Origin: Macrolepiota albuminosa
Lineage: Eukaryota > Basidiomycota > Agaricomycetes > Agaricales > Agaricaceae
Direction of reading: 5' to 3'
Assembly: GCA_027475525.1 (NCBI GenBank)
Contig: JAMWFC010000067.1
Span: 310,001-374,000, forward strand
Length of the DNA: 64,000 bases
A model generated the notes under the pieces. That model worked only from the letters and a program-made list of their open reading frames with translations, searched no databases and was not told the DNA's origin. The position numbers and the translations under genes were made by a program. Shown here piece after piece: positions 50,112 through 60,224 of this stretch (the stretch's first letter is position 1; every line of letters begins with the position of its first letter).

Positions 50112-50434
50112 TGTCAGAGACGAGATTAAATAGAGAATTCTTGATGCTTGAGAAAACTGAGAATTTGCTGAGAGTTTGAGCGAAAACAACTGTGTTGATT
50201 GCTCGACTTTCATAGACAAATACATGAGACTTATATAGCTAAATGGATAGGAGAAAAGAAGATAAGGAGTACTGTAAATAGGAAGGTCTGAGATATATGT
50301 AGTTATTTAAAGAGAATTGATGACAAAATATGATGTAATGAAAATAAGAAAAGGAGATTTTGAAAATAGATGGCAGTCGACGAAAGTAGAATTAAGATCG
50401 GAATTTGGATGAGACTTTAGCAGATTTTCTGACA
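50112..50434 (-). repeat. 5' LTR of the gypsy element
   Basis: 323 bp; on the coding (minus) strand this is the upstream LTR, next to gag. Confidence 0.92.
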
Positions 50435-50439
50435 TATGG

Positions 50440-51151
50440 AACCCACAGCTGACTTCACGCCAGGTTTCCCTTCAGTCTCCCCAATCATGCTGTCAACCAC
50501 AGAGAAAACATGCTATTGAGAGATGATCGGATCACTCATGTATGTGGCTGTAATGACACGTCCCAACATTGCTTATGCAGTATTGATTCTGTCTCAGTTT
50601 CTTGACACGCCTCACTCTATTCACATGATAGCTGTCACTCGTGTGTTCCGCTACCTCTGCAGCACATTGGACATGAAGCTCATGCTTATTTCTGGCTATT
50701 CTGATGCTGACTGGGCCTCACAACTTCATCAGCATTCAATTTCTGGCTTCCCATTCTTTATTGGGCACAGCGCTATTTTCTGGAGTTCAAAAAGCAACTA
50801 ATCATCACGCTTTCCAGCACAGAATCCGAGAATGTTGCCTTGATGCACTCTGCCAAGGAAATAATATGGATACACAAGCTTCTTCGAGATCTTTCCTTCT
50901 TCAATTCTTTCTCTTTACCTACTAACTTATACTGCGACAATCAAGGTGCCATTCGGCTCTCAAAAGATGCAATGTTTCACGCATGTACAAAACACATTGA
51001 CGTTCACTTCCATTTCATTTGTCAGACTGTATCCTCCGGTCACGTTCACATTCACTACCTTCCCACTGCCAATATGATCGCGGACGCATTTACGAAATCG
51101 CTAAGTTGCATCAAGTTTGAGAAGTTCCGCGAACTACTTGGTGTCGCCTAA
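50440..51151 (+). pseudogene. copia element 2 RT end and RNase H
   Basis: Resumes the frame lost at 44328: EPTADFTPGFPSVSPIMLST, EMIGSLMYVAVMTRPNIAYA, GYSDADWASQLHQHSISGFP, then after a slip MMHSAKEIIWIHKLLRDLSF, NLYCDNQGAIRLSKDAMF and ADAFTKSLSCIKFEKFRELL, the usual Ty1/copia RNase H ending. A few stops. Confidence 0.87.
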
Positions 51152-51174
51152 TCCGTGTTCACATTGAGGGGGAG

Positions 51175-51438
51175 TGTTGAGTACAACAGTTGACTACTTC
51201 CTAATTTGGACAATCATATGTTTTTCAATCGGTCATTACTTGTGACACCTCAGTGTTTCCAACCACTGAGGTGTAAGTCAATTCTTATATCACACTTAAT
51301 ATATTACTGATAGTCTGTAGTATCTCTTTGTTACTACAGGTAGATACCCAATATATTGCAAAGTGTTTCCAACCACTGAGGTTATCTCTTTGTTACTACA
51401 GTTATCCGAGATCCCCCGAGACCGGTCCAACCTCAACA
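51175..51438 (+). repeat. 3' LTR of copia element 2
   Basis: 264 bp, matches 39354-39617 with seven transitions and no indel. Confidence 0.9.
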
Positions 51439-52210
51439 ATTATGCTGACATTGTCACATTGGCACTGCCATGTCGCGTATTCAACACCCTATGCTGTAGA
51501 CCTCGGTCTCGCTATGCGCCACAGCAGCCCATCTTGTTTGATAATCTACTGCAAACAACTGACAACCCTTGCAATAGATTGCAAATGCTGAATAACGGAC
51601 ATATATATATTTCACCTTGGTCAATTGATACCCTCAGTCATTTGTACACAGACTGAGGGTATGTCTAATTATTTATAAACCATTACACAACGAATTTATA
51701 GATACTATAGACTTAGATACTTACTGTGTCTGTATCTAGCTATATAATGCAGTCGTTTGTACACAGACTGAGGACTCGGATACTTACTGTGTCTGTATCT
51801 GGTTCGACTTCAACAGAGGTTATAGTTGACCTAGGAAAAACCGTCAGTTGTGGTTACTTGAATTGAAGTTTTTTTTCCTCTGTAACATTCTTGTTAGTGA
51901 CTCGCAATGCGACGCAACAAGAACTGTTAACAAGAGTGTATTAAAGTATTTGCGTTTATACATATCTTCTAACATACCTGTTGAATCGAACTAAAAAAAG
52001 TATATATATTGTATTGTAAATGACCAACAACTGTGGCTAGGTAATTATGTGCATAATTATGATACTACCAGGATTGATGAGCTGTGCTGTATGCCTTCAA
52101 CACAGCTAGCATTGGTTTCTAAGCTCAATGTAAGCATGGAGCTTACCTTTCAACCGTTAAAGACTGTCAGAGATGTGTAAAGAGCTCTGGAGAGGAGATC
52201 AGAGGTTGGA
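51439..52210. other. intergenic flank of copia element 2
   Basis: Continues the sequence left of 39354 across the ATTAT duplication. Short repeats with TTGTACACAGACTGAGG occur twice (about 51640 and 51758). No gene recognised. Confidence 0.4.
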
Positions 52211-52441
52211 CTAAGTCGAGATGGTTTGAGCAATAGTTCTCCAGTCTCGCCGCGGCCGAAAGATACGTAGTCCGTCTCGGAACACAATAAACTTGAAGGT
52301 TGTCCCATACTCTTGGGTGAGGTTACATACAACCTCTCCGAGACGGGACCTTATATGGTTTATATTGTAAATCGCATCACGCTGAAAAAAAGTCTCTACA
52401 TTCAGGTTTCTATCCTGTCGGCCGACCTTGGCGTCTGACAT
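52211..52441 (-). CDS. small hypothetical protein
   Basis: 76-residue open frame starting MSDAKVGRQDRN, no family recognised. Its start and upstream region (52415-52510) resemble 54437-54550, where a TATA box stands in the same place. The GTATGTAA inside the frame at about 52325 is a possible 5' splice site also conserved in the second copy, so the true gene may be spliced. The coding call is weak. Confidence 0.3.
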   Translation of the reverse strand: MSDAKVGRQDRNLNVETFFQRDAIYNINHIRSRLGEVVCNLTQEYGTTFKFIVFRDGLRIFRPRRDWRTIAQTIST

Positions 52442-52510
52442 TCTACGGGACTCATGTACTGTGCAAAAAAGGATATATAAAACTCTCGTTTTGTGTGCAC
52501 CACAGCGCAG
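52415..52510. promoter_or_regulatory. promoter-like duplicate of the small secreted protein promoter
   Basis: Shares GCCGACCTTG(G/C)CGTCTGACAT and TATATAAA (52474-52481) followed by CTCTCxTTTxGTGTGC with 54437-54550, in the same order and spacing. No secreted-protein gene follows here on the plus strand. Confidence 0.5.
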
Positions 52511-52845
52511 TTGTTTTCGCCTTATTATGACGATAGCTAGGTCTTGGTGCTAAAGGCGAATCTCGTGAATTTAGGGCAAAGGTGCATTTTTCTTTATTAC
52601 GTCGTTAATTAGCTATAGACGTATACGATAAAAAAACCGTAAGAATAACTAATGTCAAAACCAAATTAGCGCTTGCCGGCAGTCGCATTTATGGGTTTCG
52701 ACGAAGTCTTATTTGGTGATGCAAGCGTAATGATACATGGTCTATGATGGGAGTAATGATGTAAAAAGGATGAGTGGGGTCCCTAGGATGAGACCGGTCA
52801 TGTTGATGGACAGGCCTTCCAATAATGATTCGATAAGGACGAATG

Positions 52846-53828
52846 TCAGCCGTCAGTCAAAGAGTCATTCAAAAAAGGGTCCTGTCTCTCTCCAACTGTA
52901 TCAAGTATTTTTCGGACGTGTGGGTCGACAAACTCTCTACGCAGATCGCCCACGTTTTGTGCCAGAACGACTATCAACATATACGCCTGATCCAAAAACG
53001 CCATAACATGCGGACGTAGACGAACATAGAAGTTTACCACATGGAGTCTAACTATTTTGTATATTCTCACCGCGTTCTTCCGAGCGTTCAACAGGCGGTG
53101 CCGGGCATGAGGCAAATCACGGAAATATATTGCTTGTGCATAAGCGATGCCATTACCAATGCCAGGGGCGATATAATTGTTGTAAAAGGGATGGATGTGG
53201 CGCTTAAGGGTCGGGTGGAGGACATCAAAGTATGATGGTATGATGACACATGTCACAGTCGATCGACAATCAACCGATGGAGCCGTGGGGCAACCTCAGC
53301 AACATAATAAGATAGACAGGAGCCCAAGAATGCGGAAATGTGAAGAATAATGCGAGTTCGAGCGAAGTCGACGCTAGAAGCGGCATGGGGTTTGAGGGGT
53401 TCTACATATGGTTGCGTATTCTGAATGACGGATGCAACGGATGGTAGAACGTAGGGATCAATGATTTGTGTGGGATAGAACTCCAAAGACCTGCATAACG
53501 GTAGTGTTCGTGCAAAGCCGATGGGACAGACAGCAGCCGCATATACCAAAGAGGCAGATAGCATAAAGAGTAACACTTGAAGAGTTCCGTAGTAGGACAC
53601 AATTTTCTGTGACAAAACCATACATACGGTAATCACAATCTAAATGAAGGTACATACCTTTCTTTCTGGTTTTGTGACCTTCGAGAGTTCTCTTTCCTTG
53701 GGGCCATTCGACCGGTCGTGGACATCTGGAATCGGGCAAGGCACTGGGGCGCGGACAGCCGGTTGTGTAGAAGCCGTGCGAGAGACTGGAGGAGCGGTGC
53801 TTACAGATATTCTACGATTGACGACCAT
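52846..53828 (-). CDS. conserved basidiomycete protein of unknown function
   Basis: ATG at 53828 starts MVVNRRISVSTAPPVSRTAS; a GT-AG intron (about 53586-53650) joins to KIVSYYGTLQVLLFMLSASL. The second block has a hydrophobic segment (VLLFMLSASLVYAAAVCPIG) and proline-tyrosine/valine repeats such as PYVLPSVASVIQNTQPYVEP. The frame then meets TGA at 53253, but the next frame continues YNNYIAPGIGNGIAYAQAIY to a stop at 52846. A weak intron from GTTGCC (just after VAE) to TTAAG joins both parts in phase; otherwise a single-base shift has broken the gene. It resembles long, helical basidiomycete proteins whose role I do not know. Confidence 0.6.
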
Positions 53829-54126
53829 GGTTGTAGAAGTTTCAGTTTAGTTATACAATGTACCCGGATTCAGCAACTATGCGTTTGGAGCAACTATGCG
53901 TTTGGCCTTGCTTGGTCGACGATGACGATCCGCCGCTGTACTTTTTGCATTCACCACCATGACCTCTTCCTTTCTGCTTGAGGTAAGCTCTAATTTTCAT
54001 TCTGAGCTTGTTTTCAAAATTTATCTCATCGTCTCCAGATACTGTTTATAAGCCGAGTGGATTTCTGATCATGCCCATTTTATGACTCGCTAGTAAGGCT
54101 CCATTCTGACTCATGATCCCTCGTTA

Positions 54127-54466
54127 TCATAGAAGCTGGTGAAGATCAGCCATCAGTTGATCCAGTTCTGGCTGCTGATGCGTCTCGTATCCAGGGAAAA
54201 TGGGCCAAAGGACATCGTTGGGAAATATCTCACTATAGCCGGTGAAGAGATTGTCCCCCTCGTGGTCACTAGAATTGCGGCCCGAAAAACCTAATTCGTC
54301 CCATGCGCTCGCTGACGTCAAATATGTTTCATACCCCGAGGTACAAATTACATACAACCCCTTTGCGATCGGATTTTTATAATCTTATTTCGTAAATAAC
54401 ATTTTTCTGAAACGAAACTTTTACCGAGAGGCTCTGGTGTGTCGGCTGACCTTGCCGTCTGACATT
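54127..54466 (-). pseudogene. decayed duplicate of the 52211-52441 frame, with an acidic open frame
   Basis: Starts MSDGKVSRHTRASR at 54466 and stops at once; the aligned copy at 52.4 kb stays open. Downstream, 54127-54357 encodes an acidic stretch (YSEIFPNDVLWPIFPGYETH) of unknown type. Whether the second part belongs to a spliced gene cannot be decided here. Confidence 0.35.
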
Positions 54467-54505
54467 GTTTGCTTGTTAAGAGAGTCGTATCTCCTGGGCA
54501 AAAGA

Positions 54506-54513
54506 TATATAAA
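54506..54513 (+). promoter_or_regulatory. TATA box of the small secreted protein gene
   Basis: TATATAAA preceded by GATA-like sequence, 238 bp before the ATG, leaving room for a leader that contains an intron (54681-54743). Confidence 0.6.
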
Positions 54514-54743
54514 GCTCTCTTTTAGTGTGCGTCAAAGTAGTCTCTTCCTCCATTGGAACTGTATGTACCCAGCCATCGAACTGGCCGTGCTTCTCTCAAC
54601 CTCACTTTTCAGATCGTCCAATTTGCTGCACATATCTTTCAATTCACCAACAGTTCAATATAAACCAACAGAATACAACTGTAAGTCATCGAGTGTATCG
54701 TGCATTTGGTTGGGTGCTGGCTTACGCCTGTATCAATCTGTAG

Positions 54744-54914
54744 ATGAAGTTCAACCTTGTCATGCTGGCTACTGCCCTCGCGGCAACCTTTGTGAATGCC
54801 GCCCACCCCGTTGCGATTTGCGATTTGAAGTGCGCCTTTAAATACCCCGAGTGTGCCAAAGGCTGGCATGCAGAATATCGGGGCGGATGCTGGGCCTGCT
54901 GCGAGGACGAATAG
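54744..54914 (+). CDS. small secreted cysteine-rich protein, 56 aa
   Basis: Single coding exon, ATG 54744 to TAG 54912-54914. The N-terminus MKFNLVMLATALAATFVNAA is a typical signal peptide with predicted cleavage near VNA-A or NAA-H, leaving about 36 residues. The mature part has six cysteines (residues 26, 30, 37, 49, 52, 53; spacing C-x3-C-x6-C-x11-C-x2-C-C), ending GGCWACCEDE. A likely leader intron GTAAGT...TAG (54681-54743) ends exactly before the ATG, and a TATA box lies at 54506. Size, secretion and even cysteine number fit effector-like or antimicrobial-like small secreted proteins of fungi; no family is recognised and no function is claimed. The divergent neighbour (54466, minus) shares the promoter region. 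Confidence 0.72.
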   Translation: MKFNLVMLATALAATFVNAAHPVAICDLKCAFKYPECAKGWHAEYRGGCWACCEDE

Positions 54915-55429
54915 AAGACGGCAGTCATAATTCAGAATATGGTTCTGTAACTTTCCGGCGAACAATGTTATCAGTATTCATGTTTAAACTTGGAGCAAAT
55001 CGCTACGCGAATATCTCACTCCGTGTTTATCTCATGATGATCAAGGTAGACGACACTTGACAAATGACGAACGACAATAAATTTCCCAACTACATTACTT
55101 AATGTAATTCAGGTCGAAACCTCACTGGGATATACTAAAGGTGTAAGATTACAATGAAAAAAAGTCCCGCACTACTCCTGGAATTTCCTTTTGTTGAGGC
55201 CTGGTTTGCAATGAGAACTTGTCCTCAAATCCCTTCCGCCTTCGCCCATATGAGTCCTGCCAACCTAATTGACTCGTTATGCCAGATACTTGACACGCTT
55301 TGTTTTGAATGCCAGGGCAAGTCTGCAATGATTGGGGTGAAGCCCAGGTAGTATTTGGAGCGATATGAAGGCCAGACAGGGGAGTCGCGAAAAAGAGAGT
55401 GGGCAATGCTTGAAAGATGAGATTTTATA
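54915..55429. other. intergenic, no gene recognised
   Basis: 3' flank of the small secreted protein gene. A minus-strand open frame (55149-55406) has no recognised similarity. Confidence 0.35.
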
Positions 55430-55760
55430 TGTGGACTCGTATGTTGTGATCAATAGGGATGGGCCGCTGCAGTGCATGGCAATACCGAGGTCTACAGTAG
55501 AGTTTTGTCAATTGTTTATAAAATTAAATAGTCAAAAAGAGACCAATAGCACAATTACTGAAGCAGAGAGAGAAATTTTAGCTACTACTTATATGAAACT
55601 TGAGCTCAAATTTAAATGAGTTGAGCTTTTGAGTAAGTTTGTGTTGGGAGACATTCCAACAATGGCTTAGTGGAATGTCTCCCAACAGTTTGAAGAGAGG
55701 GGTTTTTCAATGATTAAGGAAGTTGATCATATATATTAGTGTTTATCAACATAAATCCAA
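55430..55760 (+). repeat. dispersed repeat, intact counterpart of the copia 1 target
   Basis: Matches 9640-9814 joined to 14649-14750, showing the empty-site order (ATGAAACTTGAGCTCAAATT) without a copia element. Itself interrupted at 55642 by a 46-bp palindromic insertion. Confidence 0.7.
55642..55687. mobile_element. 46-bp palindromic micro-insertion with 5-bp duplication
   Basis: TGTTGGGAGACATTCCA, a 12-nt spacer, then its exact complement TGGAATGTCTCCCAACA. GTTTG on both sides (55637-55641 and 55688-55692). The related sequence at 14.68 kb lacks it. Looks like the two inverted ends of an LTR or TIR element with the middle removed. Confidence 0.75.
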
Positions 55761-56406
55761 GAATTGGATAGCATGATATGTATTGATAAGTAGACAAATA
55801 AAACATAGAGACTTAACTTCAAAGCCTTCAATTTTCATTATTGTCTCTGTAGACATAGAAGATATTGACACCAATATGACTTCTATACAAAAACAGATGT
55901 ATCTCTCTGCAATTGTGGCTTCATATTTATAGCTTGTAAACAGAAATAGTTTGAGTACTACAACAAACTATGCTAAAAGTGAGAAATGAATCTGCTTCTT
56001 GTAGGTATTTTTTGGTGCTATATAAGCACAAGACATAATTTATATCCAAGATGATTAATTAAAGTTTCTCAGTTTCTAATAGCTCTCTAATTATTTATTT
56101 CAATATATTAAGTGTATCAGTTAATGTAGATAAGAGACTAAAATTGTAACAGTTGACTCTTTAAATATGCATAAATAAAAGGAGTTATAGATTGACAACT
56201 AGGTATAAAATGCTAAAAGAAAGTAAATTTATAAACTAAATCAATATGTCAAAATGCAATTTCAGAACAGATTGATCAAACAATAAACTATTACAGAAGC
56301 AATAGCTTATATAAACTACTGCCAGAGCAACAGCTTACATAAACTATTGATGGAGTATCAGCTTATATAAGCACATTCTATCAGACAGAAAACTGGATCT
56401 AAGGTA
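55761..56406. repeat. dispersed repeat related to 33260-33700
   Basis: 56010-56390 follows 33260-33700 for most of its length (shared GTTTCTCAGTTTCT, AAGTGTATCAGT, AAAAGGAGTTATA). AT-rich, non-coding, origin unknown. Confidence 0.55.
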
Positions 56407-59383
56407 GACAACACTAGGAACCAGCACCCCTTATATAAGCAGATAACACTTTCAATGTTGTCCTCAATAGCATCAAGCACAATCAAGTTTAAATGCCTTT
56501 AAGTCATAGAATATGGTGTAAGGATACTTGTCTACAAGTTCTATGTACAATCTTGTTTCAATGTCAAGAACTCATAATGCTATTGATGGAAATATTTTCA
56601 AAAAATAATCTTTATAAAATTGTCTGCAATGTCCAGATCTCTCAAAAGGAACACAAATAATTTTTTCAATGCAAAGTTTTTGCCAGGAACATGATATTAT
56701 ATAATTACTACACATGACAATCTGGCGACACAGTAACATGGAAAAAAAACATACATTCAGCACTTAGAAAAATGGAAAGAGCTTCTAAAGCTACTCTGGC
56801 ATAGAGAAAAAATACTCAGCTTCTCAACCAAGCTTGGACATCTTATGTGAATGATTACACTCCATCAGATCAAACATCTACTCTTGGCATGGCCAAGAAT
56901 CATAGTTTTCACTGTGAAAAAAGAAATACCAATAAAAGGAGTGGCTTTGAAATGGGAGACATGGATTTAGATGAGGAAGAGGAACAGAAGCTGAGGTCTT
57001 ACAGTTCAGTACTATTCTTGCTGAAGCATAGGCTATTGTAGTAAGGCTTGAAAAAAAAGCAATAAGATTGAAGCCAAAATGAAAGCACTACTATACTGAG
57101 AATGTACCTTGTACAATTCATTATTATTCATTGAAATGTCGTAAACTTGCAGCACCTGGTCAAAAGTTTATTAGTGATCCTTTTTGAAAGGTTGATCAAG
57201 CTTCAAAAAATGTTCACATAGAGGATCTGGAGACAGGAGGCACAGAAAAGGAGGCTGGAGATGAGAAAAGCTCAGACAATAACATTGAGGAAGGTCTTCA
57301 GTATATTTTTCCTGTGGAGGCTTAGTTTTAGCCAGAAAATCAAAAAGATAACCCAAATTCTGGCTTAGCATAAGAACAAGTCCAGGAGCTTCTTGAAAAG
57401 CTGAAGAACAGAAGACTTACTTCTGACAATAGTCCAGAATCTACTAGAGATCAACTCTTAAACACACTATCCTATAAAAATTTTCCAATGCTTCGATGTG
57501 CCTGTGCAAATCTTACTTTAAAGAGCAAAGACAAAAAAATCAATGTTATCCTGCAGAGTCACATTGTGGCCATGATTGGAACACTTAATCTCTATCTCAA
57601 TTGTGAGCTATCCTATACATGGTGACAGGCATCTATTTTAGCTTCAAAGGCAGCTGGCCATGGTGTTTATTATGCTCACAATCTTTGCATGTGGATTCAT
57701 GCTTATTTACATTCTGAGGAACTTCCATTACATTAATATGGGACTCATCACTTCTTTATTCTCAAAGATGAGGATTTTTCAACATGGCTTCAACTCCACC
57801 TCACTGAACTTTCAAAGAATGGCTATATTTGTGCTCAGAACATTGTTGATTACATTGCACAACCAGAAGAAGTCCAGAATCAACTTGGATGTAAAGCCAG
57901 GAAGATTGACATACAAACAGCTGAGCAGTGGCTCCATGCAATGGCACTATATACAAAAGTCCAATAGAATGTATATTGATGGTCATAAGCATGAGGACAT
58001 TGTCCAATACCAGACAGAGTTTGTCCAATATGAGAAGTGCTTTATTATCTATGATAATGATGGCAATGTTCTTTCGCAATCTTCTGGATTTTCTGTGGAA
58101 CAGGCTGGCCGTTTCCATCTAATTCTAGTAACACATGATAAATCAAGTTTCTATAAAAATGACCAAGGAGACTGAAATGGTTTTATGCCTTTGAAAAGAC
58201 AACTTCATAAAAGAAGAGTAAAGGACAATCAATTATGATCTCAAATTTCTTGACAGCTAAATAGGGACAGTTAGTACATGAGAATGAGTTTGTTTTAAAT
58301 CACTTTGTATAAATCATGTTGATGTACTAATTGAATTGTGTTTCAAAGAAGTGTGCATTATCTTTAAAGCTGGAAAAACATGTGATGGATGGTTCACCAA
58401 TGAAGACCTTATAAAACAAGTTGAAAAAGCTATTGATATATTTGAAGCTAAAACTAATGGCTTTGCTACTGGCTTGTTTCTTTTTGACAATGCTTCAAGC
58501 CATCAAAAACGTGCTTATGATGCATTATCAGCACGTCAAATGCCAAAGAATCCCCACAAGACTTGGCAACATTACAAAGATGGGCCAAAAATGTGCACAA
58601 CAACATTTGGTCTCAGTAACACCCCTCAATGTTTTTATTTTGATAATGATCACCCTGACAAGCCTGGCTAGTTCAAAGGCATGGAATTAATCATCAAGGA
58701 ACAAGGCCTATGGCCTGCTAATAGACTTTATGCACAATGTGATGGTTTCAAGTATGAGCCTGGTAAAACTGACTGCTATTGCTGTTGGCTTCTGTTTTCA
58801 TAGCCAGACTTTGTAAATGTCAAATCTCATCTTGAAGAGTACATCACATCACGTGGTCATATCTGTGATTTTTACTCTAAGTATCATTGTGAACTAAACT
58901 TTATAAAACAGTATTGGGGAGCAGCTAAACTAGCTTATAGAATCACTCTGAAAACACAAGATCTTGCTGCTATAAAGAGAAATGTGTTGGTATGCCTTAA
59001 TGATGTTAATCTCCTTTAGATCTGTTGATGAGTCACTTATTTCTTGTTTATAGCCATGAGTTGATTGATCTGACAATTTCAGATATGCTAATAGAGCAGC
59101 ACATTTTATCGATGCATACTCACAGGGTCTGACAGGTCCTAAGGCTACATGGGTGAACTAGAAGTATCATGGGCATCAAATTCTACCTCCAAGCATTACA
59201 AAAGAGCTCAAAAAGAAGTTTCATGACAAGTATGACTTAAAAAACCCATAAATATATTTTGTCAAGGTCCTCATTGCCTTGTGTTGTCATAAAAAAAAAC
59301 ATTGATTTTCTGAACTCAAGATTTTGCTACTCTTGGCACTTACTTAATTGGATTATATAAGAGTGCTGGTTCCTAGTGTTGTT
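56407..59383 (+). mobile_element. Tc1/mariner-like DNA transposon, 2,977 bp
   Basis: TA on both sides (56405-56406 and 59384-59385). Terminal inverted repeats of about 30 bp: GACAACACTAGGAACCAGCA on the left, TGCTGGTTCCTAGTGTTGTT on the right, continuing inwards with TTATATAA. A degenerate DDE transposase lies between them in the plus orientation. Confidence 0.85.
56847..59253 (+). pseudogene. DDE transposase of the Tc1/mariner-like element
   Basis: Family order is preserved in broken frames: acidic N-terminal part (MDLDEEEEQKL, 56960), MYIDGHKHEDIVQYQTEFV (57970), FHLILVTHDKSSFYKND with the first catalytic D (58110-58165), ATGLFLFDNASSHQKRAYDA with the second D (58470), YFDNDHPDKPG (58640), EEYITSRGHICDFY (58835) and HCELNFIKQYWGAAKLAYR with the E (58885-58945), then YHGHQILPPSITKELKK (59165). 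This matches the transposase greatly expanded in Agaricomycetes. Multiple stops and shifts make it inactive. Confidence 0.82.
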
Positions 59384-59385
59384 TA

Positions 59386-59804
59386 TCTTATACAAGCTTA
59401 TAGAAAAAATAATTCAAAAAGTTCTATGAATACCAAAGACAATGTGTTCTAATTTTCAAAGATGAAAATAAATAAAGAGAACAGAATAATGACTGCTAAA
59501 GCAAAAAAAAAATTCATATAATTGTACAATTTTCATTCATGCTCCTCTTTCTAGGTACTAGATATAATAAATTACAATAATAAACAAGGCATTTAACAAC
59601 ATGAAACAAATTACATATTCAAAAAAAACATATATACTTATTCAAAAAAAAAACATATATATATATATATATAAACAGAATCTCTTAACTTGGTAAAAGA
59701 AAAAAACAATAATGCACTCAATACAAAAAAAACACAACTTAAAATATAGATATATTCTTTATACATAAAAAATAATTAATTACTCACCAAAGATAGCAGA
59801 AAAG
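59386..59804. other. AT-rich spacer
   Basis: Low-complexity A-rich sequence with an AT run (about 59650-59673). No gene. Confidence 0.5.
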
Positions 59805-60065
59805 AGGAGCAACATAATAGCCAGTAAAGATAGCTGAAAGGAAGCAAATTTTAAGGACATGGTGGTAATAGCCAGTAGAAATAGCCAGTAAAGATAGCCA
59901 AAAGAGAGCAAATATCGAGGATATGATAGTAATAGTAATAGCCAGTAAAGATAGCCAAAAGGGAGCAAATCTTGAAAACATGGTAGTAATAGCCAGTAGT
60001 AATAGTCAATAAAGATAGCTGAAATGGAGCAAATATTAAGAACATAGCCAGTAAAGGAAGAGATA
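59805..60065. repeat. imperfect minisatellite, unit about 60-70 bp
   Basis: Four diverged units each holding CCAGTAAAGATAGC followed by GGGAGCAAAT-like sequence. No coding role; the long minus-strand frames here are by-products of the repeat. Confidence 0.7.
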
Positions 60066-60224
60066 CAGCAATGGCTGAGATCATATGAAAAGCACAAATT
60101 TCAAGGATAAAATATATGCCAAAGCAGGTAGTAAAACTTTGGTCTACTTGCTTGTATGGGCTGTTGCTAGCATGGCATGTCTGAGATCTATTTGTTGACC
60201 TTGTTTCATACTAATATAGTCTAC

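Larger units (their letters stand above)
44329..50434 (-). mobile_element. Ty3/gypsy chromodomain retrotransposon, nested in copia element 2
   Basis: 6,106 bp, target duplication TATGG (44324-44328 and 50435-50439). LTRs 44329-44651 and 50112-50434 (323 bp each) start TGTCAGAGAC and end TTCTGACA and differ at 9 sites, all transitions. The coding strand is minus: gag, zinc knuckle, protease, RT, RNase H, integrase, chromodomain. A purine tract AAAAGGGGG on the minus strand adjoins the 3' LTR. Frames are uninterrupted except for TGA stops. Confidence 0.95.
39354..51438 (+). mobile_element. Ty1/copia LTR retrotransposon 2, with nested insertions
   Basis: Target duplication ATTAT (39349-39353 and 51439-51443). 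LTRs of 264 bp each at 39354-39617 and 51175-51438 differ at 7 positions, all transitions. A purine tract (TTGAGGGGGAG) precedes the 3' LTR. Gag, protease, integrase, RT and RNase H occur in the Ty1/copia order. It is interrupted by a 949-bp insertion (41956-42904) and a complete gypsy element (44329-50434). Removing both leaves about 5.0 kb, the usual size. Confidence 0.93.

Noticed and set aside
53041..53235. Plus-strand frame 53041-53235 and similar ones at 52737-53006
   Set aside because: Opposite the minus-strand unknown-function gene; no independent support.
54437..54841. 134-codon plus-strand frame covering the small secreted protein region
   Set aside because: It begins in the promoter and is out of frame with the signal-peptide ORF at 54744, which has the better start, leader intron and cysteine pattern.
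59780..60097. Three overlapping minus-strand frames with many L/I/Y residues, resembling membrane proteins
   Set aside because: They come from an AT-rich minisatellite repeated in all frames.
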